Positions 44,665 to 52,637 of a stretch of 64,000 nt of DNA are shown here, piece by piece. Under the pieces are notes generated by a model. The model was given only the letters and a program-made list of their open reading frames with translations. It was not told where the DNA came from and did no database searches. The translations under genes and the position numbers were made by a program. The stretch is taken from contig NZ_JAGIAS010000003.1 in the NCBI RefSeq assembly GCF_017744695.1, forward strand, positions 62,001 through 126,000, read 5' to 3'. This DNA is from Dyadobacter sp. Lineage in GTDB: Bacteria > Bacteroidota > Bacteroidia > Cytophagales > Spirosomataceae. How positions within the stretch are numbered: the first letter of the stretch is position 1; each line of letters opens with the position of its first letter.

Positions 44665-45825
44665 ATGGCCACCACAGGCATGCATTCAAAAAGAAGATGG
44701 ACCGCCAAAATCCTGATCGGGATATTGATCGCAATTATTGTGATCCGGCTGGTACTGCCTTATGTTGTTCTCCATTTCGCAAATAAAAGCCTGGCTAATA
44801 TGGACGGCTATTACGGGCATATCCGGGATATCGACCTCGCGATCATCCGCGGGGCCTACAAGATCGACAGCATTTACATTAACAAACAAGACTCCGCCAC
44901 TCAAAAACAGACCCCCTTTTTTGCTTCGAAGGAAATCGACCTTTCCGTGGAATGGAAAGCACTGTTCAAGGGCTCTGTCGTGGGCGAACTGGTTTTCCGG
45001 CGGCCTTACCTGCGCTTTACCAAAGATAAAGTAGAGCCGAAGGAGGTGGTGAAAGACTCCGCCGATTTCCGCAAGATTCTCGACAAGTTTATGCCTCTGA
45101 ATATCAACCGCTGCGAGTTGCTTGGCGGGGTAATCCAATATCAGGATTTCAGTTCCAAACCGAATGTCGACATTGCTCTGACCGACCTGAATTTACTCGC
45201 TCAAAATCTTCGTAACAGTTACGACTCCTCGGCCCTCCTGCCTGCCAGCATTCATGCAACCGCGGATGTGTACGAGGGGAAACTGCGCTTCGACGCCAGG
45301 CTCAACCCGCTGGCCAACGCCCCTACTTTCGATATGAGCGCCGAGCTGAATAACACCAATCTGGTGAAAATGAACGACTTCTTCCAGGCGTATGCCAAAG
45401 TAGATGTCAACGACGGCCGTTTCGGATTGTATACGGAAGTAGCCGCGAAGGACGCGGAATTTAAGGGATATGTGAAACCGGTGATCAAAAACCTGGACGT
45501 TTTGGGTAGGGAAGATCGGAAAGACAACCTGCTGCGTAAACTTTGGGAGGCTATCGCGGGCGGGGCAGGAAAACTGTTTGAAAACAAAAATAAGGACCAG
45601 GTCGCTACCAAAGTGCCGTTCCAGGGCCGGATCGACAATCCCAAAACGAATGTCTGGGTGGCCATTACCAACATCCTGCAAAATGCATTCATTCACGCGA
45701 TTCAGCCATCCATTGACAATGAAATCAGCATCGCGTCGGTGAAAGGAGACAAACAAGAGAAGAAGACCTTTTTCCAAAAGATCTTCTCCAAGGATGACGG
45801 CAAAGACAAGAAAAAAAGCAAATAG
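44665..45825 (+). CDS. DUF748/AsmA-like envelope protein
   Basis: A 386-aa protein with one N-terminal membrane segment (about 14-38, ILIGILIAIIVIRLVLPYVV). A long periplasmic beta-rich region contains IRDIDLAIIRGAYKIDSIYI, VVGELVFRRPYLRFTKDK and PTFDMSAELNNTNLVKMND, matching the AsmA/DUF748 pattern. A Lys-rich C-terminal tail (FFQKIFSKDDGKDKKKSK) closes it. The family bridges inner and outer membranes in lipid homeostasis; a bridge-like role is inferred. ATG 44680 (MHSKRRW) is an alternative start. It converges with the iron-permease-like gene, whose stop is immediately adjacent. Confidence 0.75.
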   Translation: MATTGMHSKRRWTAKILIGILIAIIVIRLVLPYVVLHFANKSLANMDGYYGHIRDIDLAIIRGAYKIDSIYINKQDSATQKQTPFFASKEIDLSVEWKALFKGSVVGELVFRRPYLRFTKDKVEPKEVVKDSADFRKILDKFMPLNINRCELLGGVIQYQDFSSKPNVDIALTDLNLLAQNLRNSYDSSALLPASIHATADVYEGKLRFDARLNPLANAPTFDMSAELNNTNLVKMNDFFQAYAKVDVNDGRFGLYTEVAAKDAEFKGYVKPVIKNLDVLGREDRKDNLLRKLWEAIAGGAGKLFENKNKDQVATKVPFQGRIDNPKTNVWVAITNILQNAFIHAIQPSIDNEISIASVKGDKQEKKTFFQKIFSKDDGKDKKKSK

Positions 45826-46308
45826 CTATTCCTGGGAGCCCGTGTCACCCTGTGTCAATCCCGGAAACCCTCCCTTCTTATCCTTATGCAGGCGCTGCGC
45901 CGCATCGATCGAATGCGACGTGTGAATATCTCCTTCCGCTTCCTGCATCTCCGCCAGCTTCTGATAAAATTTACGCAATACATCGAGTTCGGATTCACTC
46001 AGGTCCTCAATGTCGACCATGCGGTTGCTTGCGAAGCGGCTGGCGGCGATCAGTTCATTCAATTTCAGTTGAATGGCTTTCGAATCTTTGTTCTGTGATT
46101 TCTGGATCAGGAAAACCATCAGAAAAGTAACGACCGTCGTACCCGTGTTGATCACCAGCTGCCACGTGTCGGAATATTTGAAGATCGGCCCGGTAATACC
46201 CCAAACCAGTATGATGCCAAATGCTACGCCGAATGCCATTGAACTCCCTGTCCAGGCGGTAATGCGGGTAGCCATTTTCTCAAAAAAATTGATTTTCCCT
46301 CTTTCCAT
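45826..46308 (-). CDS. Low-affinity iron permease-like membrane protein
   Basis: A 160-aa protein with two membrane segments near the N-terminus (GSSMAFGVAFGIILVWG and TGTTVVTFLMVFLIQ), followed by SQNKDSKAIQLKLNELIAAS, the hallmark of the low-affinity iron permease family (PF04120). The C-terminal half is charged and helical. The name is historical; iron transport by the bacterial members is unproven. It is a single gene, ending back-to-back with the DUF748-like gene. Confidence 0.8.
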   Translation of the reverse strand: MERGKINFFEKMATRITAWTGSSMAFGVAFGIILVWGITGPIFKYSDTWQLVINTGTTVVTFLMVFLIQKSQNKDSKAIQLKLNELIAASRFASNRMVDIEDLSESELDVLRKFYQKLAEMQEAEGDIHTSHSIDAAQRLHKDKKGGFPGLTQGDTGSQE

Positions 46309-46358
46309 ACATAAACGTTATTGAAAAAAAGCAATCTCCGACCTTTGGAACTGAAAAA

Positions 46359-47534
46359 CTACTTCCTTATCTGATTTTCAAATAAAAAAACACCATTCTT
46401 ATTGGCGATAACGATGTCCGGCCTGCGATCACCGTTCATATCGTGTACGGTGATGTTCAACCCAGCGCCAGAATCGTTATCGATCATGTGTTCCCTGAAA
46501 TAAGGCTCCTTCCCGGGGGTGATCTCGAAATACAGCAGAATGGCCGGGTCGCTATCACCCGGGTCGCGCCCGTGATGCGCGAGGAAACGCTTACCGGTAA
46601 TATATTCTTTCTTACCATCGCCATCGAGGTCGGCCATGATGGACGAATGGGTTTGTGCGGTGGTATTGCTGATCAAATGCGTTTTGAAGTCGATTTTGCT
46701 ATCCGCTGTTTTGAACTGCTCATGCCACCAAATGCCCAATGCGTGAGCGGACGCACTGATGACGTCATTTTTGCCATCCGCATTGACATCCAGCACCTGC
46801 ATATGCGAGCAAGGTTCGCCCAGGTTGGCCGGGAAAAAATCCCAGTTGCCCGATTTGTTATCCTTTCTCCCTTTGAACCAGCCCTCCCGCATGACAACAT
46901 CACCGATGTCGTCGTTGTCGACATCCCCGTAGCCAATGCCGTGGGAAAAGTTCTCGGTACCGGGCACATTCTCTTTGCTCAGCGGAAAGCGCTGCCAGCG
47001 GGTTTCACCTTTCTGAACAGGAGCTTTGAGCCAGATAATCTGCTTTTTGGCAGGGTCCCCGCAAAGGATATCGAGCCGTCCATCGCCATCCATATCCACA
47101 AAGCCCGGCGATTCGTTGGAAACACCCACGAAATCGGCGATATAATGTTTTTGCCAGGCTCCGGGTTTGTTATGCGGATTCTCGAACCAGAATGCTGCTT
47201 TACCCGGAAAATCAATAATTACGACATCGTCCCAGCCGTCAAGATTAACGTCCATGCCCAGATTCAGGAATGAATTGCTGTATTCTTTCCTGGGATCGAA
47301 TACGCGCGACGGTGCGAGTTCGTGTTTCGTCCAGCCGGGCGCCGCAAACCAGTAATATCCGGCGACGATGTCGGTTTTCCCGTCCTTATTCAGGTCAGCT
47401 ACCGCGACTCCTTCGGAAATAAAGTCTCCGGTCAGCTTAGTTTTTCTGAAACTATTCTCGGGCTGCGCTGAAACGGATACGCTTCTGAAAACCAGAATCA
47501 GCACTATCCAAATATTTATATTTTTCAACAACAT
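46359..47534 (-). CDS. Secreted FG-GAP/VCBS repeat protein
   Basis: A 391-aa exported protein with a signal peptide ending SVSVSAQ. It consists of repeated FG-GAP/VCBS units with calcium-binding loops: ADLNKDGKTDIVAG, DVNLDGWDDVVII, DMDGDGRLDILCG, DVDNDDIGDVV, DVNADGKNDVIS, DLDGDGKKEYITG and DMNGDRRPDIVIA. A seven-bladed integrin-like propeller is likely. No catalytic residues are identifiable; binding to carbohydrate or protein is plausible. A terminator isolates it from the upstream dehydrogenase gene, so it is probably transcribed alone. Confidence 0.85.
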   Translation of the reverse strand: MLLKNINIWIVLILVFRSVSVSAQPENSFRKTKLTGDFISEGVAVADLNKDGKTDIVAGYYWFAAPGWTKHELAPSRVFDPRKEYSNSFLNLGMDVNLDGWDDVVIIDFPGKAAFWFENPHNKPGAWQKHYIADFVGVSNESPGFVDMDGDGRLDILCGDPAKKQIIWLKAPVQKGETRWQRFPLSKENVPGTENFSHGIGYGDVDNDDIGDVVMREGWFKGRKDNKSGNWDFFPANLGEPCSHMQVLDVNADGKNDVISASAHALGIWWHEQFKTADSKIDFKTHLISNTTAQTHSSIMADLDGDGKKEYITGKRFLAHHGRDPGDSDPAILLYFEITPGKEPYFREHMIDNDSGAGLNITVHDMNGDRRPDIVIANKNGVFLFENQIRK

Positions 47535-47675
47535 GATTATATACTATTTAAAAGTAAAGCACCCATGTTTGACAGAAATACAACTAAAATCAGAAATATG
47601 ACTTTTGTCATGTTTTTGATTTAATTTATTCGCATATATTTGTAGAAGTACTTCAATATCTTACTCAACGTTATT

Positions 47676-47707
47676 AAAAAAAGGGCTTCTTCGTGAAGCC
47701 CTTTTTA
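47676..47707 (-). terminator. Strong terminator after the cupredoxin-dehydrogenase gene
   Basis: GGGCTTC (47683-47689), loop TTCGT, GAAGCCC (47695-47701) with A/T runs on both sides. On the minus strand it is followed by a long T run, 10 bp past the stop at 47711. The flanking A/T runs could make it work in both directions. Confidence 0.85.
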
Positions 47708-47710
47708 TTT

Positions 47711-50566
47711 TCAGTGGTTCATAGCGGTTCCGGTTGCATGGTCGCCGTGGTTGTGCGGATTTTCGGTTTTACCCACCTTTTGATAATCCTTAAGCACCTT
47801 CTTAGATTCCTCATTACCAATAGCCTCCACACGCTGAATCATATAGGGTAGCATCTTTGGAAACTTTGATTTTTCGGCCAGCTGCAATGCCCTTTTCGCG
47901 TCGATCGGTGCCAAAGGTTCGGCTGCATACCACTCCATAAGCGGCAGGTTGTGATCGTCCTTGTCTTCGGCCTTCTGCACCAATGCATCCAGCACATCCC
48001 AACGTTGCGAAGGGTCGAGGCGCAGCATTCCGGAGGTCAGGTATAGCCTTACCAGCTTGGAGTTATCTTTTTGCGCCATTTCCACAAATTTTTTCAACGT
48101 CTCAGGCGAAACCGATTTCCCTTCGGTCAGCAACTGTATCGACCAGCCGCGAATGTATTCACTGTTATTTGAAAGCAAATCGGCGAGCTCTTTTTCCGAG
48201 AGCCCTTTCGTTACATGGAGCGTCCATAATGCACGGAGTTTCCTGGTTTCGTCCGGATTCTTCGCAAGTATCTCTTTCAAGGCCTTGTGCACTTTTTTGT
48301 TCGGACCTCGTTCCTGCAAAATGGTGCGCGCCTGGCGAACGTACCATTCATTAGAGTTCAGCTGGTGGTTGACGAGCTCCATATCGGACGCTTTGGATAA
48401 ATCCACTTGTACCCATTTGTCGTTGTCATGGGTTATTTTAAATATGCGGCCCATGGTTTTGTTATGCACGTCAGGATTCGGACTGTGGCACTGGTTTTTG
48501 TCATACCAGTCTATCGCCCAAACGGACCCGCTGGCGTCATACTTAAAGTTCAGCCACTGAGACCAGGAATCATTCATGGCCATAAAGTCATTCTTGTGGG
48601 TTGCTTCATAACCAGATCCCGACCGGGTGAGATGATCCATATTAAGGCGCGCACCATTGATATTATTCATGAAAATATCGTTGCGGTACTCCTTCGGCCA
48701 ACTGTTACCGAGGTAAATCATCGCCCCTGCGTGCGCGTGTCCGCCGCCCGCAGATGCCGAGCGAAAGTTGCCGGCGTGCGGCCCGCGCTCACCTACCCAG
48801 TGCACATGGTCGGCAATGGTCTTAATGTCGTCGTAAGTGTAGGGGTTGAAATGCTTTCCTGCCTGGCGCTGGTAACGCGCTCCCTGGATCACGTGGTACA
48901 TGTGCGGGATCACACAAACGGTAATGAACGGATGTCCGTAATCATTAAAATCGATCCCCCACGGATTACTCGACCCTTCTGCAAAAACTTCAAACTTGTG
49001 CGAAGTCGGATGATAGCGCCATACACCGGCATTGATTTTGGTCCGTTCCGAATCCGGGGCACCCGGCTTGCCCACATTGGAATGCGTGAACACACCATGT
49101 GTGCCGTACAGCCAGCCGTCAGGCCCCCAGCGAAGGTTGTTGAGAACTTCGTGGGTATCTTCCAATCCCCAGCCGTCGAGCAATATCTGCGGTGGCCCGG
49201 CGGGTTTGTCATTTTTAAAATCAGCAGGGATAAACAGCAGGTTAGGCGCCGAGCCCAGCCAGACTCCCCCCATTCCAACTTCGATGCCGCTAATGAGGTT
49301 CAGGTTTTCTGCAAATACCTTACGCTTATCGAGCGTACCGTCGCCATTGGTGTCTTCAAAAATCAGGATCTTGTCCCTACCCTGCCCTTCCGGGGCGCGT
49401 ACCGGGTAAGTATGGCCCTCTACGACCCAAAGTCTTCCGCGATAATCGACCGTGAAGCTGATGGGCCTGATAATATCCGGCTCCGCGGCCGCCAGTGTGA
49501 TTTTGAAGCCCGGCGGCGGGGTCATGGCCTTCGCTGCATCTTTACCTGATAGACCTGCATTCAATACAGGATCCAATGGTGGAAGAATGATAATATCTTT
49601 CTGTTTCAGCTCATTTGGAAAATCAGGCCGACTGGGGTAAAACCGAAAATCATCGAAATTGATGTGCGCCCATTTATCGTTGGGAATGTAAGGGATCTGC
49701 GAAATGCCCGTCTCATTATCGACGATCCGGATAAATATTTCCTTGTTCAGGTAGGGTTGCAGGTCCACTACCGCGGGCTGCAACGTAGCCCTGCCCTGGC
49801 CGGTGATGTGGTATATGACCTTGTTATCTGCCGCTGTCACGATTTCCACGCGCGTATCCTGTAAGGCTCCTCCCGACACCCTGAATGCCGCGAATGGCTG
49901 CGTAACCTGAAACGGCACGGAGGTCAGCGTACCGGTTTGCTTGTAATTGAGCGTCCCGCCGCTGCTGAGGAAATATTTCCCTTCATACCCTATATTCATT
50001 TCCTTTTCATGAACGGGAGAAGGATCCGAGCTGAAAAGTGCGTTCGTAAATGCGTCGCCCGTCGCCGTCCAGTTTTTCAGGTCACCCGTTTCAAAACCCA
50101 GGTTCAGCGGCAGCCCGTCTTTTACAGGGAGCTGACCGGCCACCGTTTCGTTGGAGATAACGCCCTCGACAACCTCGAAGCTGCCCACCATTCCAGCAGC
50201 ACGGTGCCCGGGCACGGAACAGAAATAGGTGTCGCTCTGCTCGGCTTTGAATGTAAGGCTGGTACTGGTGCCTTTTTCAATAATCACTTTGCTTTTGATA
50301 CCCAGCTTTTCGAGCGCGATATCGTGCGTCATAAGTTCGCCATTCGTGATGGTGATCCTCACGCGGTCACCTTTGTTGGCCTTCAATGTCGGATTACGAG
50401 AGCCGTCCTTGGCGAAAAAGCCAAGCATAGTCGCTTCCAGGGCATAATCCCGATCGAATTTTTCAGTGGGTTGTGTGGTAGTCGGTTTTTGCGCGAGGAT
50501 GTCCTGCGCGGGGACAGTCACCATGGCCAATGCCAGCGGGACGAGCATGTGTGTCAACCTGATCAT
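47711..50566 (-). CDS. Cupredoxin-fused membrane-bound-dehydrogenase-like protein with HEAT repeats
   Basis: A 951-aa exported protein. After a signal peptide, a cupredoxin domain (about 40-135) shows type 1 copper ligands His81 (LMTHDIA), Cys116, His121 and Met126 in CSVPGHRAAGM (C-x4-H-x4-M). A jelly-roll-like region with FETGDLKNWTATGDAF and GISQIP-type loops spans about 150-330. A PVC-type propeller follows (PPGFKITLAAAEPDIIRPIS, FEDTNGDGTLDKRKVFAENL), then HEAT repeats and a His-rich tail (NPHNHGDHATGTAMNH). Unlike the homologue at 36378-38609 it has no CxxCH, so copper appears to replace heme as the electron carrier. The substrate is unknown. Confidence 0.85.
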   Translation of the reverse strand: MIRLTHMLVPLALAMVTVPAQDILAQKPTTTQPTEKFDRDYALEATMLGFFAKDGSRNPTLKANKGDRVRITITNGELMTHDIALEKLGIKSKVIIEKGTSTSLTFKAEQSDTYFCSVPGHRAAGMVGSFEVVEGVISNETVAGQLPVKDGLPLNLGFETGDLKNWTATGDAFTNALFSSDPSPVHEKEMNIGYEGKYFLSSGGTLNYKQTGTLTSVPFQVTQPFAAFRVSGGALQDTRVEIVTAADNKVIYHITGQGRATLQPAVVDLQPYLNKEIFIRIVDNETGISQIPYIPNDKWAHINFDDFRFYPSRPDFPNELKQKDIIILPPLDPVLNAGLSGKDAAKAMTPPPGFKITLAAAEPDIIRPISFTVDYRGRLWVVEGHTYPVRAPEGQGRDKILIFEDTNGDGTLDKRKVFAENLNLISGIEVGMGGVWLGSAPNLLFIPADFKNDKPAGPPQILLDGWGLEDTHEVLNNLRWGPDGWLYGTHGVFTHSNVGKPGAPDSERTKINAGVWRYHPTSHKFEVFAEGSSNPWGIDFNDYGHPFITVCVIPHMYHVIQGARYQRQAGKHFNPYTYDDIKTIADHVHWVGERGPHAGNFRSASAGGGHAHAGAMIYLGNSWPKEYRNDIFMNNINGARLNMDHLTRSGSGYEATHKNDFMAMNDSWSQWLNFKYDASGSVWAIDWYDKNQCHSPNPDVHNKTMGRIFKITHDNDKWVQVDLSKASDMELVNHQLNSNEWYVRQARTILQERGPNKKVHKALKEILAKNPDETRKLRALWTLHVTKGLSEKELADLLSNNSEYIRGWSIQLLTEGKSVSPETLKKFVEMAQKDNSKLVRLYLTSGMLRLDPSQRWDVLDALVQKAEDKDDHNLPLMEWYAAEPLAPIDAKRALQLAEKSKFPKMLPYMIQRVEAIGNEESKKVLKDYQKVGKTENPHNHGDHATGTAMNH

Positions 50567-50682
50567 ACTTAACTGTTTAGGAATTTCGGTTTTAAAAGTT
50601 GAGGAATAAAGGAAGGCGACACTATGTTTATACTTATCAGCACAAAATCGAAAAAATTCATTTTTAATTTTGAAAAAATTCC

Positions 50683-50690
50683 TATTTTTG
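50683..50690 (+). promoter_or_regulatory. -7 element of the Xre-RES operon
   Basis: TATTTTTG matches the Bacteroidota -7 consensus TAnnTTTG exactly, 20 bp before the antitoxin ATG, in a strongly AT-rich stretch with TTTTG about 12 bp upstream. Confidence 0.5.
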
Positions 50691-50710
50691 AGTACTCAAT
50701 CTCCTTTGTT

Positions 50711-51142
50711 ATGAAAACCGTTGCTCAACCGGGGTCAAATTTGAAATCCAGATTCAAACACATCGACATGGACAGCAATTTTTCGATTGTGCTTTCTGCC
50801 CGAAAAGGCCTGCACACCAAAGTTTTCTATGATTTTGCGGAGGCAATCAAAATGCCCGAACGGAGATTGGCGGCCATCATGAACGTTTCTGCTCGCACCA
50901 TCAGCAACTACAAAGAGGCTCAAAAGCCATTGGAACCACTTTATGGCGAGCATCTTTTGAAGTTGATCGCGCTTTTTGAAAAAGGGGAAGAATTTTTCGG
51001 GACCATCGACGAGTTCAACTACTGGCTGCAAAAACCGTTCTGGAACTCGACCGAAAAACCTGCTGACTGGCTGACAACGGGCGGTGGTGTGGATTTTTTG
51101 AGCGGGGAGCTCGATAAAATGGCGGAAGGCTATCCGGCGTAA
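50711..51142 (+). CDS. Xre/MbcA/ParS-type antitoxin
   Basis: A 143-aa protein. A Xre-like HTH core (KVFYDFAEAIKMPERRLAAI, MNVSARTISNYKEAQKPL) is followed by a DUF2384-type toxin-binding region (LIALFEKGEEFFGTIDEFNY, WLQKPFWNST). This is the standard antitoxin of Xre-RES modules, which neutralises the RES toxin and represses the operon. The ATG at 50711 is chosen because the upstream in-frame segment overlaps the promoter. The RES gene starts 3 bp after its stop. Confidence 0.9.
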   Translation: MKTVAQPGSNLKSRFKHIDMDSNFSIVLSARKGLHTKVFYDFAEAIKMPERRLAAIMNVSARTISNYKEAQKPLEPLYGEHLLKLIALFEKGEEFFGTIDEFNYWLQKPFWNSTEKPADWLTTGGGVDFLSGELDKMAEGYPA

Positions 51143-51145
51143 AAG

Positions 51146-51628
51146 ATGCTGACATTCCGGATTGTCCACAAGCTTTATGCCACCTCTTTGTACGCTTCCG
51201 GCATGCGCGGCAGGTGGAACAGCGCGGGCAACAAGGTGATTTACACATCTGAAACAGTCACCTTGGCTTTGCTTGAAAACATGGTAAGAAGGCAGGGCGT
51301 CGGGTTCAACAGCGATTTCAAAATTATGTTTATTGAAATACCCGACGATGCTGTGATCGAATCAATCAGCGAAAGCGACCTTGAAGCCGGATGGCGCGAC
51401 CCGAACGATTACTCGCAATGCCAGCCTTTGGGAGACCGGTGGTTCAATGCAGGCCATGCGCTGGCGCTCAAAGTACCATCGGCGGTAATGCCGCTTTCCT
51501 ACAATTTTGTGATCAACACCGTCCATCCCGACTATGCGCGCGTCACACTCGTCGAGGTGACTGACCTGATGCCGGATCCAAGGATTGAAGATATCCTAAA
51601 AAAATACGGCTTAGCAACAGGCACCTAA
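51146..51628 (+). CDS. RES-domain toxin (NAD+-depleting type)
   Basis: A 160-aa protein with the RES family pattern: FRIVHKLYATSLYASGMRGR, then RWNSAGNKVIYTSETVTLAL with its following LE, and later SYNFVINTVHPDYARV. The Arg (RWN), Tyr/Thr (YTSE) and downstream Ser/Asn residues correspond to the NAD+-binding pocket of RES toxins. It follows its Xre/DUF2384 antitoxin by 3 bp. NAD+ degradation is known for the family, not shown for this copy. It converges with the DUF1801 gene 8 bp away. Confidence 0.9.
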   Translation: MLTFRIVHKLYATSLYASGMRGRWNSAGNKVIYTSETVTLALLENMVRRQGVGFNSDFKIMFIEIPDDAVIESISESDLEAGWRDPNDYSQCQPLGDRWFNAGHALALKVPSAVMPLSYNFVINTVHPDYARVTLVEVTDLMPDPRIEDILKKYGLATGT

Positions 51629-51636
51629 ACCGCCGC

Positions 51637-52005
51637 CTATTTCTTTGCAAGCGCTTGATTTTCGGCAACCCGCAATTCAGCAATTTTTCTGATCAGGTCG
51701 AGCGGCACAGGCTTGTCCAATGGGAAGTGTACCGAGCCTTTTGTTCCCTTATAGCCCGAAAGCTCAGTCGCGAGCGTCGCGGCGATCTTTCCTGTTACAG
51801 GGTAAAGTGCCACATGTTTTTTCCATCCGGCAAAATAGAGCAGATATGTCCCGTTTAAATTGAATGTAGGCATATCGTATGAGATGGTCTCCACCGCCTC
51901 AGGCGCAACGCTCCTGATCACCCCTCGAATTTCCTGTAATACCCTCTGCACGTCCTCCGGAAAGGCGGCAATGTATTCGTCTATGGAGCTGTGTTTCTTG
52001 GCCAT
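51637..52005 (-). CDS. DUF1801 (YdhG/YjhA-like) protein
   Basis: A 122-aa cytoplasmic protein with the DUF1801 pattern IDEYIAAFPEDVQRVLQEIR, APEAVETISYDMPTFNL, YLLYFAGWKKHVALYP and the C-terminal KGSVHFPLDKPVPLDLIRKI. The family adopts a small alpha/beta fold; B. subtilis Fra (YdhG) is an iron chaperone, but most members are uncharacterised. No neighbour suggests a role; it is a monocistronic gene convergent with the RES toxin. Confidence 0.85.
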   Translation of the reverse strand: MAKKHSSIDEYIAAFPEDVQRVLQEIRGVIRSVAPEAVETISYDMPTFNLNGTYLLYFAGWKKHVALYPVTGKIAATLATELSGYKGTKGSVHFPLDKPVPLDLIRKIAELRVAENQALAKK

Positions 52006-52105
52006 GTTCCCGGGTAGTTAGCGATTCGAGAAGATAGCAAATAGGAGATTTTTATCCAACAAATTCCCTTCTGCCGAAAGCGACGTGACAGCCTGATCCA
52101 GGATA

Positions 52106-52552
52106 TTAGTTACAAAAGCTGCGATCGACATAAGTTTTGTTGCCATTTGAATTTATATAATAACAACCTCCCCGCGGGCCGCGAATGTATTGCTTGCTCA
52201 CATGATAGTTTTGTTTGCGTTCGGAAGCTATGTGATCGATAAGTTTTACAGTTCGTTCATCCGATTGGCCAGTCCAGTTGTTTTGAGCGGCATTATTTTG
52301 CGGATTGGTATGCTGTTTCAAATTGACGAGTGCTTTGATCAGATCATTAGCCTGCTCTCTCGAACGTTTGATTTCCTGGTCCTTTGCATTCAGTAATTCG
52401 TACAAGCGGTTCATATTTTCTTCGCAGTCGGTCATTCTGAAATCTGCGGTGACTTTCACAGGATTATTTTGCTCACGTGTCGATTGTCCGTTTGAAATAA
52501 ATTGAACGAAAGCGAAGACAACTGCAAGGGCGGAGGCGAGTTTCATATTCAT
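52106..52552 (-). CDS. Secreted protein with PBCV-type basic adaptor-like motif
   Basis: A 148-aa exported protein (signal peptide MNMKLASALAVVFAFVQFIS, ending NGQ). A central helical region (MNRLYELLNAKDQEIKRSRE) is followed by a disordered Asn/Gln-rich linker. The C-terminus YIRGPRGGCYYINSNGNKTY, then VDRSFC, resembles the short basic adaptor motif (GPRGGxYY-x-NxNGxK-x-Y) found in chlorovirus and bacterial secreted proteins. Three cysteines could form a disulphide. No function is known. ATG 52546 is an alternative start. Confidence 0.65.
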   Translation of the reverse strand: MNMKLASALAVVFAFVQFISNGQSTREQNNPVKVTADFRMTDCEENMNRLYELLNAKDQEIKRSREQANDLIKALVNLKQHTNPQNNAAQNNWTGQSDERTVKLIDHIASERKQNYHVSKQYIRGPRGGCYYINSNGNKTYVDRSFCN

Positions 52553-52637
52553 CGGATTTACGTTTTAAGTTTCCTGTTAATACCCCTGCTCGCAGCAGCA
52601 TTATCACCCAACTGCGAAAAAATTTCTATTTTCGAAA

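Noticed and set aside
48407..49549. 380-aa plus-strand open frame
   Set aside because: Antisense to the cupredoxin-dehydrogenase gene; propeller motifs are on the minus strand.
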